Positions 8,091-16,956 of a stretch of DNA of 64,000 nucleotides are shown here, in pieces. Each line of letters begins with the position of its first letter. Position 1 is the stretch's first letter. Origin of the DNA: Duganella sp. OV510 (GTDB lineage Bacteria > Pseudomonadota > Gammaproteobacteria > Burkholderiales > Burkholderiaceae_D); the NCBI RefSeq assembly GCF_900100205.1, contig NZ_FNEQ01000002.1, positions 310,001 to 374,000 on the forward strand, written 5' to 3'. The notes beneath the pieces were generated by a model. The model had not been told where the DNA came from, ran no database searches, and saw only the letters and a list, made by a program, of their open reading frames with translations. The translations under genes and the position numbers were made by a program.

Positions 8091-10781
8091 TTATTGGGTC
8101 ACCGGATTTGGTTTGTTCGGATCGAGGTTGTACTTGGCGATCGCCTGTTCCACGATCTTCACATCGATCTTGCCTTCTTCCGACAGCGACTTCAGTGCGG
8201 CAACCGTGATGTAGTAACGGTTCACCTCAAAGAACTCGCGCAGCTTGGCGCGGCTGTCCGAACGGCCGAAGCCATCGGTACCCAGCACGCGGTAGGTGCG
8301 GTCTTTCGGAATGAAAGCGCGGATCTGCTCAGCAAACGCACGCATGTAGTCGGTGGTCGCGACGATCGGGCCCTTGGTGTCCTTCAGCAGCTGAGCGACG
8401 TAAGGCACGCGCTGTGGCTGGGTAGGATTGACCAGGTTCCAGCGCTCGGCGTCCTGGCCGTCGCGCGCTACCAGCGTCAGCGACGGAGCGGACCACACGT
8501 CGGCAGCGATGCCCCAATCGTTCAGCAGCAGTTCCTGGGCGAAGATCGATTCGCGCAGGATGGTGCCGGAACCGATCAGCTGCACGCGCTGCTTGGCTTT
8601 CTTGTCGCCCTCTTGCAGTAGGTACATGCCCTTCAGGATGCCCTCTTCCTGGCCTGGCTTGATGCCCGGGTGCGGATAGTTCTCGTTCATGATGGTGATG
8701 TAGTAGAACACGTCTTCCTGTTCTTCCACCATGCGGCGCATACCGTCCTGGATGATGACTGCCAGCTCGTGACCGAAGGTCGGGTCGTACGGCATGCAGT
8801 TTGGCACAGCGGCTGCGAACAGATGGCTATGACCATCTTCGTGCTGCAGGCCTTCGCCGTTCAGCGTGGTACGGCCGGCGGTGCCGCCCATCAGGAAGCC
8901 ACGGGCGCGCATGTCGGCAGCAGCCCACACCAGATCGCCGATACGCTGCATACCGAACATCGAGTAGTAGGTATAGAACGGGATCATCACGCGGTTGTTG
9001 GTCGAGTACGAAGTCGCCGCAGCGATCCACGAGCTCATGCCACCCGCTTCATTGATACCTTCCTGCAGAATCTGGCCGGCCTTGTCTTCGCGGTAGTACA
9101 TCACCTGGTCCTTGTCGACCGGCTCGTACAACTGGCCTTGCTGGTTGAAGATACCGACCTGGCGGAACAGGCCTTCCATACCGAAGGTACGCGATTCATC
9201 GACCAGCACTGGCACGATACGCGGGCCGACGCTCTGGTCTTTCAGCAGCGTGGTCAGGATACGCACGTAAGCCTGGGTCGACGACACTTCGCGGCCTTCG
9301 GCGGTGGCGTCCAGCACGTTCTGGAATGCCGTCAGTGGCGGCACGGTCAGCTTCTCGTCAGCCTGCTGGCGACGGGCCGGCAGGTAGCCGCCCAGCGCGG
9401 CGCGGCGCTCGTGCAGGTACTTGATCTCAGGCGCGTCATCGGCTGGCTTGTAGAACGGGATATCGGCCAGTTGATCGTCCGGAATCGGGATCGAGTAGCG
9501 GTCGCGCATTTCGCGCACGGCTTCGTCGGTCAGTTTCTTGGTGTTGTGCGCGGTGTTGCGTGCTTCGCCGTGCTTGCCCATGCCGAAGCCCTTGATGGTT
9601 TTCACCAGCAGCACGGTCGGTTGGCCTTTGTGTTCCTGTGCGACCTTGAACGCAGCGTAGATCTTGTGCGGATCGTGACCGCCACGGGTCAGGCGCCAGA
9701 TGTCGTCGTCGGTCATGTTGGCAACCATCTCCAGCAGCTTCGGATGCTTGCCGAAGAAGTGCTTGCGCACGTACGCGCCGTCTTTGGCCTTGTAGTTCTG
9801 GTATTCGCCGTCGACGGTTTCCATCATCACTTTGCGCAGGATGCCTTCTTTATCCTGTTGCAGCAGCGCGTCCCAGCCTGGGCCCCAGATGACCTTGACC
9901 ACGTTCCAGCCGGCGCCACGGAATTCGCCTTCCAGTTCCTGGATGATCTTGCCGTTGCCGCGTACCGGACCGTCCAGGCGTTGCAGGTTGCAGTTGACCA
10001 CGATGACCAGGTTGTCCAGCTTCTCGCGTGCGGCCATGCCGATCGCGCCCAGCGATTCCGGCTCGTCCATCTCGCCATCGCCGCAGAATGCCCAGACCTT
10101 GCGGTCGGTGGTGTCGGCGATCGAGCGTGCGTGCAGGTACTTCAGGAAGCGCGCCTGATAGATGGCCATCAGCGGGCCCAGGCCCATCGACACGGTCGGG
10201 AACTGCCAGAAGTTCGGCATCAGTTTCGGGTGCGGGTACGACGACAGGCCGCCACCGTCAACTTCGCGACGGAAGTGCAGCAGCTGGTCTTCGCTCAGGC
10301 GGCCTTCCAGGAAGGCGCGTGCGTAGACGCCAGGCGACGAGTGGCCCTGGATGTACAGCAGGTCGCCGCCGTGGTTTTCGCTTGGCGCTTTCCAGAAGTG
10401 GTTGAAGCCGATGCCCAGCATGTTGGCCAGCGAGGCGAACGAGGACAGGTGACCACCCAGGTCGCCGTCCACGCGGTTGGCCTTGACCACCATCGCCATG
10501 GCGTTCCAGCGCATCCACGAGCGCAGTTTTTCTTCGTATTCCAGATTGCCTGGGCAGTGTTGCTCCTGCGACAATGGAATCGTGTTGACGTAAGCGGTAT
10601 TCGCCGAGAACGGGATGTCCGAGCCGCTTTGGCGGGCCAGGTCAATCAGACGCTCCAGCAGGTAGTGAGCACGCTCAGGACCCTCTTGTTCCAGCACAGA
10701 GGCCAGGGAATCCAACCATTCTTTAGTTTCTTGCGAATCCGGGTCGGTGTTTGCCGTTACCTGGTCAAGTTGAGCTGACAT
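8091..10781 (-). CDS. aceE: Pyruvate dehydrogenase E1, homodimeric type
   Basis: Thiamine-diphosphate enzyme that decarboxylates pyruvate and acetylates the lipoyl arm of AceF. 896 residues, the normal length for the single-chain E1 of Proteobacteria. The ThDP-binding motif is GDGEMDEPES, followed by NCNLQRLDGPVRGN; the N-terminal region with HCPGNLEYEEKLRSW and a catalytic-loop region with GHSSPGVYARAFLEGR are present. It is the first gene of the aceE-aceF-lpdA operon, with an AGGAG ribosome-binding site and a clear sigma-70 promoter about 100 bases upstream. No PdhR gene lies nearby. Confidence 0.97.
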   Translation of the reverse strand: MSAQLDQVTANTDPDSQETKEWLDSLASVLEQEGPERAHYLLERLIDLARQSGSDIPFSANTAYVNTIPLSQEQHCPGNLEYEEKLRSWMRWNAMAMVVKANRVDGDLGGHLSSFASLANMLGIGFNHFWKAPSENHGGDLLYIQGHSSPGVYARAFLEGRLSEDQLLHFRREVDGGGLSSYPHPKLMPNFWQFPTVSMGLGPLMAIYQARFLKYLHARSIADTTDRKVWAFCGDGEMDEPESLGAIGMAAREKLDNLVIVVNCNLQRLDGPVRGNGKIIQELEGEFRGAGWNVVKVIWGPGWDALLQQDKEGILRKVMMETVDGEYQNYKAKDGAYVRKHFFGKHPKLLEMVANMTDDDIWRLTRGGHDPHKIYAAFKVAQEHKGQPTVLLVKTIKGFGMGKHGEARNTAHNTKKLTDEAVREMRDRYSIPIPDDQLADIPFYKPADDAPEIKYLHERRAALGGYLPARRQQADEKLTVPPLTAFQNVLDATAEGREVSSTQAYVRILTTLLKDQSVGPRIVPVLVDESRTFGMEGLFRQVGIFNQQGQLYEPVDKDQVMYYREDKAGQILQEGINEAGGMSSWIAAATSYSTNNRVMIPFYTYYSMFGMQRIGDLVWAAADMRARGFLMGGTAGRTTLNGEGLQHEDGHSHLFAAAVPNCMPYDPTFGHELAVIIQDGMRRMVEEQEDVFYYITIMNENYPHPGIKPGQEEGILKGMYLLQEGDKKAKQRVQLIGSGTILRESIFAQELLLNDWGIAADVWSAPSLTLVARDGQDAERWNLVNPTQPQRVPYVAQLLKDTKGPIVATTDYMRAFAEQIRAFIPKDRTYRVLGTDGFGRSDSRAKLREFFEVNRYYITVAALKSLSEEGKIDVKIVEQAIAKYNLDPNKPNPVTQ

Positions 10782-10878
10782 TTATTAAGTCTCCTGAGTT
10801 GAGATTGTGCCCCGAACCATGCGGCTTCCGGGTTGAGAGTTTGCTGATTATTTACTATTACTTTGATGACGTGTGGGG

Positions 10879-10907
10879 ATTCTAGCAGCCTATTTTGCCT
10901 TTTTCAA
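10879..10907 (-). promoter_or_regulatory. Sigma-70 promoter of aceE-aceF-lpdA
   Basis: On the minus strand TTGAAA (10907-10902) is followed after 17 bases by TAGAAT (10884-10879), one mismatch from consensus. It lies about 100 bases upstream of the aceE start, leaving a leader of roughly 90 bases. Confidence 0.7.
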
Positions 10908-10920
10908 ATTGCGATAAGGC

Positions 10921-10937
10921 ATTTCGTATAGTGAAAT
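10921..10937. promoter_or_regulatory. Inverted repeat upstream of the aceE -35 box
   Basis: ATTTC (10921-10925) and GAAAT (10933-10937) face each other across GTATAGT, just upstream of the aceE -35 element. The position suits an activator or repressor site for the pdh operon. The regulator is not in the window. Confidence 0.4.
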
Positions 10938-11010
10938 TTCCCTATGAAAACCTTGTGCAGTGCAGCATGCGGCCGATGTGGAAAACGCGGCGGGATGGGC
11001 TGGACGGCCT

Positions 11011-11016
11011 TATAAT
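11011..11016 (+). promoter_or_regulatory. Candidate -10 element for folD
   Basis: A perfect TATAAT stands 32 bases before the folD start. No convincing -35 hexamer lies 16-18 bases upstream, so this may be weak or activator-dependent. Confidence 0.4.
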
Positions 11017-11047
11017 GCTGTTCTCCCTCTACCACCCTGGTTAAATC

Positions 11048-11896
11048 ATGTCTGCACAACTGATCGACGGAATCGCCCTCTCCAAAAAACTGCGCGCGGA
11101 AATTGCTGCACGTGCTGAAAAACTCACCGCCGCCGGCAAGCAGCCGGGCCTGGCCGTGATCATCGTCGGCGACGACCCGGCCAGCCATGTGTACGTGCGC
11201 AACAAGGTCAAGGCGTGCGAGGACGCTGGCTTCTACTCGCTGAAGGACCAGTACCCTGCCGAGCTGAGCGAAGCCGCGCTGCTGGCCCGTATTGCCGAGT
11301 TGAACGCCGATCCGGCGATCCACGGCATCCTGGTGCAGATGCCGCTGCCGAAGCACATTGATCCGCACAAGGTCATCGAAGCGATTTCGGTCAAGAAGGA
11401 CGTGGACGGCTATGCGGTGCTGAGCGCGGGCGAGCTGATGACCGGCCTGGAAGGTTTCCGTCCATGCACGCCGTATGGCTGCATGAAACTGATCGAAAGC
11501 ACCGGCGTGGACCTGCGCGGCAAGCATGCGGTGGTGATCGGCCGTTCCAACACGGTCGGCAAACCAATGGCGCTGCTGCTCTTGCAAGCCAACGCCACCG
11601 TCACCATCTGCCATAGTGCGACCCCGGACATCGGCGTGTACACCCGCCAGGCGGACGTGGTCGTGGCCGCAACCGGCCGCCGCAATACCCTGACTGCTGA
11701 TATGGTCAAGCCGGGCGCGATCGTGATCGACGTCGGCATCAACCGTAACGACGAGGGCAAGCTGTGCGGCGACGTCGACTTCGACGGCATCAAGGAAGTG
11801 GCATCGCACATCACGCCCGTCCCAGGCGGCGTGGGCCCGATGACCATCACCATGCTGCTGATGAACACGGTGGAAGCGGCCGAGCGCACCGCATAA
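11048..11896 (+). CDS. folD: Bifunctional methylenetetrahydrofolate dehydrogenase/cyclohydrolase
   Basis: Interconverts 5,10-methylene-, 5,10-methenyl- and 10-formyl-tetrahydrofolate in the cytoplasm, supplying one-carbon units for purines and formyl-Met-tRNA. 282 residues, the family length. The active-site segment [13 protein letters not shown] has the catalytic Tyr49 and Lys53; PLPKHID, the substrate-binding VDGY, and the NADP-binding [11 protein letters not shown] are all present, as is the C-terminal [11 protein letters not shown]. It is followed after 17 bases by prlC and is probably co-transcribed with it. Confidence 0.97.
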   Translation: MSAQLIDGIALSKKLRAEIAARAEKLTAAGKQPGLAVIIVGDDPASHVYVRNKVKACEDAGFYSLKDQYPAELSEAALLARIAELNADPAIHGILVQMPLPKHIDPHKVIEAISVKKDVDGYAVLSAGELMTGLEGFRPCTPYGCMKLIESTGVDLRGKHAVVIGRSNTVGKPMALLLLQANATVTICHSATPDIGVYTRQADVVVAATGRRNTLTADMVKPGAIVIDVGINRNDEGKLCGDVDFDGIKEVASHITPVPGGVGPMTITMLLMNTVEAAERTA

Positions 11897-11913
11897 CCTT
11901 ATAGGACCACAAG

Positions 11914-13998
11914 ATGACTGACAAAAATCCCCTGCTCGACTTCAGAGGCCTGCCGCGTTTTGACGCCATCCAACCGGAGCACGTCACGCCGGCCATCGAC
12001 CAGTTGCTGGCCAAAAGCCGCGCCGTGGTCGAGCAGCTGCAAGCGCCATCCGACAACGTCAGCTGGGACAGCTTCGTCACCCCGCTGGAAAACGTCACCG
12101 AGCTGCTGGGCCGCGCCTGGGGCATCGTCAGTCATCTGAACAACGTGGTGGACACGCCCGAACTGCGCGCCGTCTACAACGAGAACCAACCGAAACTGAC
12201 CGAATTCTGGACCGAAGTCAGCCAGAACGAAGCGCTGTTCGCCAAATACAAGGCCCTGCGCGCCTCGGCCGAATTCGACACGCTGTCGCCAGCCCGCAAG
12301 CGCATCATTGAAAACGCCATCCGCGACTTCCGCATGGGCGGTGCCGAGCTGCCGGAAGATAAAAAGCTGCGCTTTGCCGCCATCCAGGAAGAACACGCGA
12401 TGACCTCCACGCGCTTCTCGGAAAACGTGCTGGACGCCACCAATGACTACAAGCTGCTGGTGACCGATGAAGCCGACCTGGCCGGTCTGCCGGACGACGT
12501 CAAGGCCGCCGCCCGCGCCGCCGCCGAGAAAGCCGAAAAACAAGGCTGGGAATTCTCGCTGCACTTCCCGTCCTACTACCCCATCCTGCAATTCGCCGAC
12601 AAGCGCGAACTGCGCGAAACCATCTACCGTGCCAACGCCACCAAAGCTTCCGAGCAAGGCGAGGTGTTCAGCAAGAAGGAAGACTGGGACAACACGCACA
12701 ACATTGTCACCCTGCTCAAGCTGCGCGACGAAGAAGCCAAGCTGCTCGGCTATAACAACTTCGCCGAAGTTTCGCTGGTGCCGAAGATGGCCAAGTCGCC
12801 AGACGAAGTGATCGCCTTCCTTGAGGACCTGGCCAAGCGCGCCCGCCCGTTCGCCGAGAAAGACCTGGAAGAGCTGCGCAACTTCGCCGAGGACGAACTT
12901 GGCATCGATGACCTGAAAGCCTGGGACATTGCCTACGCCTCCGAAAAACTGCAGGAAGCGCGCTACGCCTTCTCGGCACAGGAAGTGAAGCAATACTTCC
13001 CTGAACACAAAGTGGTCGACGGCCTGTTCCGCCAGATCCAGAACCTGTTCAACGTCGAGATCAAGCCGGACGACGCCCCGGTATGGCACAAGGACGTGCG
13101 CTTCTTCCGCATCGAACGCGACGGCAAGCTGATCGGCCAGTTCTATTTGGATTTGTACGCCCGTCCCGGCAAGTCCGGCGGCGCCTGGATGGACGACGCC
13201 CGTGGCCGCCGCGCCGATGCCAGGGGTGACGCAACTGAGGTACAAACGCCAGTCGCCTACCTGACCTGCAATTTCACCGAACCTGCAGTGGAGGACGGTG
13301 TCACCAGGCCATCGCTGTTCACCCACGATGAAGTGATCACGCTGTTCCACGAGTTCGGCCACGGCCTGCACCACATGCTGACGCAGGTGGACGAGCTGGG
13401 CGTATCCGGCATCTCCGGCGTTGAATGGGACGCGGTCGAGCTGCCATCGCAGTTCATGGAAAACTTCTGCTGGGAATGGGAAGTGCTGCAGCACATGACC
13501 TCGCACGCCGTCACCGGCGAGCCGCTGCCACGCGCGCTGTACGACAAGATGCTGGCCGCCAAGAACTTCCAGTCCGGCCTGCAAACGCTGCGCCAGGTCG
13601 AGTTCTCGCTGCTGGACATGCACTTGCACTACGACTACGACGCCAGCACCGGCCAGACCGTGCAGCAGCTGATCGACGACGTGCGCCGCCAGTTCTCGCT
13701 GGTGATACCGCCATCGTTCAACCGCTTCCAGAACTCGTTCGGCCACATCTTCGCCGGCGGCTACGCAGCGGGCTACTACAGCTACAAGTGGGCAGAGGTA
13801 TTGTCGGCCGACGCCTATGCCGCCTTCGAGGAAGCGCAAAAGCTGGGCCCGGCCGCCGTGTCGGAAACCGGCAAACGCTACCTGGCGGAAATCCTGTCGG
13901 TCGGCGGTTCGCGTCCGGCGCTGGAATCGTTCACCGCCTTCCGCGGCCGCGAGCCGAGCATCGACGCATTGCTGCGCCACAGCGGCATGGCCGCGTAA
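11914..13998 (+). CDS. prlC: Oligopeptidase A, M3-family zinc metallopeptidase
   Basis: Cytoplasmic zinc endopeptidase that degrades short peptides, including signal-peptide fragments. 694 residues with the HEFGH zinc motif (His479, Glu480, His483) inside ITLFHEFGHGLHHML and the downstream GVEWDAVELPSQFMEN segment that supplies the third zinc ligand. The N-terminal helical half (DNVSWDSF, SHLNNVVDT) matches the M3A oligopeptidase A/PrlC group. An AGGACCACAAG site precedes the ATG. A start 17 bases after folD suggests an operon with it. Confidence 0.95.
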   Translation: MTDKNPLLDFRGLPRFDAIQPEHVTPAIDQLLAKSRAVVEQLQAPSDNVSWDSFVTPLENVTELLGRAWGIVSHLNNVVDTPELRAVYNENQPKLTEFWTEVSQNEALFAKYKALRASAEFDTLSPARKRIIENAIRDFRMGGAELPEDKKLRFAAIQEEHAMTSTRFSENVLDATNDYKLLVTDEADLAGLPDDVKAAARAAAEKAEKQGWEFSLHFPSYYPILQFADKRELRETIYRANATKASEQGEVFSKKEDWDNTHNIVTLLKLRDEEAKLLGYNNFAEVSLVPKMAKSPDEVIAFLEDLAKRARPFAEKDLEELRNFAEDELGIDDLKAWDIAYASEKLQEARYAFSAQEVKQYFPEHKVVDGLFRQIQNLFNVEIKPDDAPVWHKDVRFFRIERDGKLIGQFYLDLYARPGKSGGAWMDDARGRRADARGDATEVQTPVAYLTCNFTEPAVEDGVTRPSLFTHDEVITLFHEFGHGLHHMLTQVDELGVSGISGVEWDAVELPSQFMENFCWEWEVLQHMTSHAVTGEPLPRALYDKMLAAKNFQSGLQTLRQVEFSLLDMHLHYDYDASTGQTVQQLIDDVRRQFSLVIPPSFNRFQNSFGHIFAGGYAAGYYSYKWAEVLSADAYAAFEEAQKLGPAAVSETGKRYLAEILSVGGSRPALESFTAFRGREPSIDALLRHSGMAA

Positions 13999-14087
13999 CA
14001 AGTCACACTTCTCCCGACGCCGGGAACCGTTCGGTAGCAACATCGATGCCAGCGGTTTCCGGCGTTTTCGCCTACACTGGATTTACC

Positions 14088-14519
14088 ATGACACGCATCG
14101 ACTTCCACACCAATGTCCCGGACAAAGTAGCCTACGCCTGCCGCCTCGTGCGCAAGGCCTGGGCCGCCAACAACCGCGTGGTGCTGATGACCGACGATGC
14201 GGCGCAACTGGCGGAACTTGACGCGGCGATGTGGACTTTTTCCGCCACCGACTTCCTGCCGCACGTGTTGGCGGACGATGCGCTGGCGGCGCACACGCCG
14301 ATCCTGCTGACGGACAATGATGAGGCGGAATTACCACACACGCACAAAGAATTATTGGTTAATCTGTCGCGCCGCGCACCCTCGCAGATGACGCAGTTTG
14401 CGCGCATGATCGAAGTGATTTCTTCTGAAGAAGATGATGCGGCTGCCGGCCGCAAGCGTTACGTCGCATACAAGCAGCAAGACTATCCACTTACCCACTT
14501 TGTCGCAGGTAAATCATGA
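14088..14519 (+). CDS. holC: DNA polymerase III chi subunit
   Basis: 143 residues starting at the conserved RIDFHTNVPDK; the much longer open frame back to 13425 lies inside prlC and is not real. Chi pairs with psi in the clamp-loader complex and contacts single-strand binding protein at the fork. Family marks include ACRLVRKAW, VVLMTDD and FLPHV near position 57, plus the C-terminal RYVAYKQQDYPLTHF. The stop overlaps the next gene by four bases (ATGA), so the two are translationally coupled. Confidence 0.93.
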   Translation: MTRIDFHTNVPDKVAYACRLVRKAWAANNRVVLMTDDAAQLAELDAAMWTFSATDFLPHVLADDALAAHTPILLTDNDEAELPHTHKELLVNLSRRAPSQMTQFARMIEVISSEEDDAAAGRKRYVAYKQQDYPLTHFVAGKS

Positions 14520-14893
14520 GCCAAGCATCGTTTGACGCAAGCATCCCTGTACTGACCGAAGTATTGAAGGCGGAACCGCTGGGCGACGAAGGAGCGCCAC
14601 CGCCGCCGCTCGCCGCCGCCGCCCAGCTCGAAGCCGAGGCCATCGACGGCTGGACCGACGCCGAATGGGCGGTCATGGAGCACCGCCTGTCGGTGCGCAT
14701 CATGCACCAGCTGCAATCGCGCGTCGACTTCGTGCTGGAGCAGCGCATCAAGGACAGCATGGCTGAAGTGCTGAGCCACGCGCTGCATGACCTGACCAAC
14801 GAAATCCGCATCGGCCTGCATGACACGATCGAGAAGATCGTCTCGCGCGCCGTCACGCAGGAACTCACCCATCTGCAAGCGCAGAAGAAGTAA
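14516..14893 (+). CDS. Small acidic helical protein coupled to holC, function unknown
   Basis: 125 residues. An Ala/Pro-rich N-terminal third (PPPPLAAAAQLEAEA) is followed by a Trp-containing linker (DGWTDAEWAVMEHRL) and a long amphipathic helical region to the C-terminus with no membrane segment. It begins inside the holC stop codon. I recall similar short genes behind holC in other Burkholderiales, possibly the DUF2486 group, but cannot confirm this. The coupling hints at a link to the replisome or simply to holC expression. No catalytic motif is visible. Confidence 0.75.
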   Translation: MSQASFDASIPVLTEVLKAEPLGDEGAPPPPLAAAAQLEAEAIDGWTDAEWAVMEHRLSVRIMHQLQSRVDFVLEQRIKDSMAEVLSHALHDLTNEIRIGLHDTIEKIVSRAVTQELTHLQAQKK

Positions 14894-14902
14894 GCCCCCC
14901 CC

Positions 14903-14933
14903 CGGTCCGCGCACCCATCGTGTGCACGGACCG
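14903..14933. repeat. Stem-loop after the holC unit, next to a run of nine C
   Basis: CGGTCCG (14903-14909) pairs with CGGACCG (14927-14933), and GCAC with GTGC inside. No U-run follows. A homopolymer of nine C (14895-14903) directly precedes it. It may protect the 3' end of the holC transcript. Confidence 0.5.
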
Positions 14934-14999
14934 CACTCTCCTGAAGCAGCCTTGCATCAAATCAGGGAAACGCTCCAAAAAAGTTCAAAACCACCTGTT

Positions 15000-15024
15000 T
15001 GCCGCTTTGCGCGGCGATTTTTTT
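15000..15024 (+). terminator. Probable Rho-independent terminator downstream of the holC unit
   Basis: GCCGC (15001-15005) and GCGGC (15011-15015) form a short GC stem with a 5-base loop, followed by GA and seven U residues. The stem is short, so strength is uncertain. It separates the holC unit from the binding-protein gene at 15068. Confidence 0.6.
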
Positions 15025-15067
15025 GTTGTACCTTGGTGGCCTTGCATATAACTTTTGGAGATGGCAC

Positions 15068-16204
15068 ATGCGGTTCAAATTCATTCCTCTGGCCCTGGCC
15101 CTGGCGTTTGCCGGCAGCGCCGGCGCGCAAGAAGTGATCAAGATCGGCCACGTCGGCCCCGTCTCCGGTCCATCGGCGCACCTGGGCAAGGACAACGAAA
15201 ATGGCGCCAAGATGGCGGTGGAAGATTTGAACGCCAAGGGCTTCACCATCGACGGCAAACCGGTCAAATTTGTGCTGCAACTGGAAGACGACGGCAGCGA
15301 TCCGAAGCAAGGCACGGCGGTCGCGCAGAAGCTGGTCGACGCCAAGGTCAACGGCGTGATCGGCCACCTGAACTCCGGCACCTCCATCCCTGCCTCCAAG
15401 ATTTACCACGACGCCGGCATCCCGCAAATTTCGCCAGCCACCACCCAGACCAAGTACACGCAACAAGGCTTCAAGTCGGCCTTCCGCGTGGTCGCCAATG
15501 ACGCCAAGCTCGGCGGTTCGCTGGGCAGCTACGCCATCAGCAAACTGGGCGCCAAAAATATCGCGGTGATCGACGACCGCACCGCCTACGGCCAGGGCGT
15601 GGCGGACGAGTTCGTCAAGGGCGCCAAGAAAGCCTCGCCAGGCGTGCAGATCGTCGCCAAGGAATTCACCAACGACAAGGCCACCGACTTCAACGCCATC
15701 CTGACCAAGATCAAGGCCAAGAATCCGGACCTGGTGTTCTTCGGTGGCATGGATTCGGTCGGCGGCCCGCTGCTGCGCCAGATGAAAGCGCTGGGCATCA
15801 ACGCCAAGTACATGGGCGGCGACGGCATCTGCACCGAATCGATGCCTAAGCTGGCCGGTGCAGCCAACGCCAACGGCATCGTCACCTGCGCGGAAGCCGG
15901 CGGCGTCAGCGCCGAGCAGCAGAAGGGCATGGACGACTTCGTCGCCCGCTACAAGAAGAAGTACAACGCCGATGTGCAGATCTACTCGCCGTATGTGTAC
16001 GACGCGGTCATGACGCTGGCCACCGCGATGCAGGAAGCCAAGTCCTCTCAGCCGGCCAAGTACCTGCCCTTCCTGCAGAAGATCAAGTATCAGGGCGTGA
16101 CCGGCCTGATCACGTTTGACGCCAAGGGCGACATCAAGGACGGCGCGCTAACCTTGTTCACCTACAAGGACGGCAAGAAGACCAAGATCGAAGTGATCCA
16201 CTAA
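15068..16204 (+). CDS. Branched-chain amino acid ABC transporter substrate-binding protein (LivK type)
   Basis: Periplasmic receptor of 378 residues. The start at 15068 has TTTTGGAG upstream and begins a clean signal peptide (MRFKFIPLALALAFAGSAGA). The mature part is a type I periplasmic binding fold: IKIGHVGPVSGPSAHLGKDNENG, then INSGTS-like HLNSGTSIPAS and QISPATT, diagnostic of LivJ/LivK receptors for Leu, Ile and Val. No permease or ATPase gene is adjacent; in Oxalobacteraceae the livHMGF genes may be elsewhere. It ends at a strong terminator. Confidence 0.92.
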   Translation: MRFKFIPLALALAFAGSAGAQEVIKIGHVGPVSGPSAHLGKDNENGAKMAVEDLNAKGFTIDGKPVKFVLQLEDDGSDPKQGTAVAQKLVDAKVNGVIGHLNSGTSIPASKIYHDAGIPQISPATTQTKYTQQGFKSAFRVVANDAKLGGSLGSYAISKLGAKNIAVIDDRTAYGQGVADEFVKGAKKASPGVQIVAKEFTNDKATDFNAILTKIKAKNPDLVFFGGMDSVGGPLLRQMKALGINAKYMGGDGICTESMPKLAGAANANGIVTCAEAGGVSAEQQKGMDDFVARYKKKYNADVQIYSPYVYDAVMTLATAMQEAKSSQPAKYLPFLQKIKYQGVTGLITFDAKGDIKDGALTLFTYKDGKKTKIEVIH

Positions 16205-16206
16205 TG

Positions 16207-16266
16207 AAAAAGCCCCGTCAGCCTGAACGCGCTCAAGATCGCGCTCAGTGCCGACGGGGCTTTTTT
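16207..16266. terminator. Bidirectional terminator between livK-type gene and cytochrome c gene
   Basis: AAAAGCCCCGTC (16208-16219) pairs with GACGGGGCTTTT (16253-16264), enclosing a partly structured loop with GCGC repeats. It is U-rich on both strands, as expected for a terminator shared by two convergent genes. Confidence 0.8.
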
Positions 16267-16282
16267 CAAGCCAGCGCACAGG

Positions 16283-16603
16283 TCATTTCTGTGCCAATAC
16301 CCATTTCACCAGCGTCTTGGCCTCGGCCTCGCTCACCTGTGGATTGGCCGGCATCGGGATCGCGCCCCAGGTGCCCGAACCGCCCTTCATCACTTTGGTG
16401 ACCAGTTTCGCTTCAGCGTCTTTCTGGCCAGCATATTTGGCGGCCACGTCCTTGTAGGCAGGACCGACCAGCTTGGTGGCAACGGCGTGGCAAGCCATGC
16501 AATTTTTTGCCTTGGCCAGATCCGAGCCTGCGTCCGCCATGGCGGCTTGCGAGGCGAAGGCCGAGGCGACTACAACACCAACCATCATCAAATTGCGTTT
16601 CAT
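16283..16603 (-). CDS. Monohaem cytochrome c (c551/c552 type), periplasmic
   Basis: 106 residues with a signal peptide (about 1-23, AMA). A single haem site C35-MAC38-H39 binds haem covalently, and Met84 in AIPMPANPQV is the sixth iron ligand. The pattern VGPAYKDVAAKYAG and the C-terminal LVKWVLAQK are typical of cytochrome c551, a small soluble electron carrier serving terminal oxidases or peroxidases. It is a single gene between two terminated or divergent units, so the redox partner is not shown by context. Confidence 0.93.
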   Translation of the reverse strand: MKRNLMMVGVVVASAFASQAAMADAGSDLAKAKNCMACHAVATKLVGPAYKDVAAKYAGQKDAEAKLVTKVMKGGSGTWGAIPMPANPQVSEAEAKTLVKWVLAQK

Positions 16604-16734
16604 TGTCTGTTCTCCAGGTAAATGCGACTAAATGCTGCTTGGGCATTCTACCGCGTTTTGCCCTTATGCATTTAACGCTTAAGTCAAGTTAAAGGTTGAC
16701 TACGTGAGGTAAGATAACGCCAAAGGAGAACATC

Positions 16735-16956
16735 ATGCCGCTGATCCTGTTGATCGTTGCGCTGGTTGCGCTGCGCTACTTTGAAGTGTGGAAGTTTGCC
16801 GAGCTGTCATGGTGGGCGATCGGCGCCCTGATGGTGATAGCGTTCCTGTGGTTTGAATTCCTCGAACCGATGCTGGGCTTTGACAAGCGCAAAGCCCATA
16901 ACGAAGACGAAAAACGCCGCAAGGAACGCGTCAAGCAGACCTTCGACAAGAAATAA
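16735..16956 (+). CDS. Small Trp-rich membrane protein
   Basis: 73 residues: two hydrophobic helices (about 2-15 and 26-45) containing several Trp (VWKFAELSWWAIGAL, FLWFEFLEPMLGFDKRK), followed by a highly charged Lys/Arg/Glu tail that should lie in the cytoplasm. It fits the betaproteobacterial 'small Trp-rich protein' family (TIGR04438 as I recall), whose function is unknown. AAAGGAG precedes the ATG. It is divergent from the cytochrome gene and convergent with ilvD, ending exactly where ilvD ends. Confidence 0.8.
   Translation: MPLILLIVALVALRYFEVWKFAELSWWAIGALMVIAFLWFEFLEPMLGFDKRKAHNEDEKRRKERVKQTFDKK

Noticed and set aside
4584-8621. A 1345-codon open frame opposite lpdA, aceF and aceE
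   Set aside because: It is antisense to three certain genes and its translation is low-complexity (rich in His, Arg, Asp and Val) with no family match. It arises from high-GC codon use.
11899-14043. A 714-codon minus-strand frame opposite prlC
   Set aside because: prlC has the HEFGH motif and all M3 landmarks; the antisense frame shows no domain.
15023-15052. Promoter TTGTTG-N18-TATAAC before the LivK-type gene
   Set aside because: Its start point would fall on the ribosome-binding site, and the U-run belongs to a terminator.
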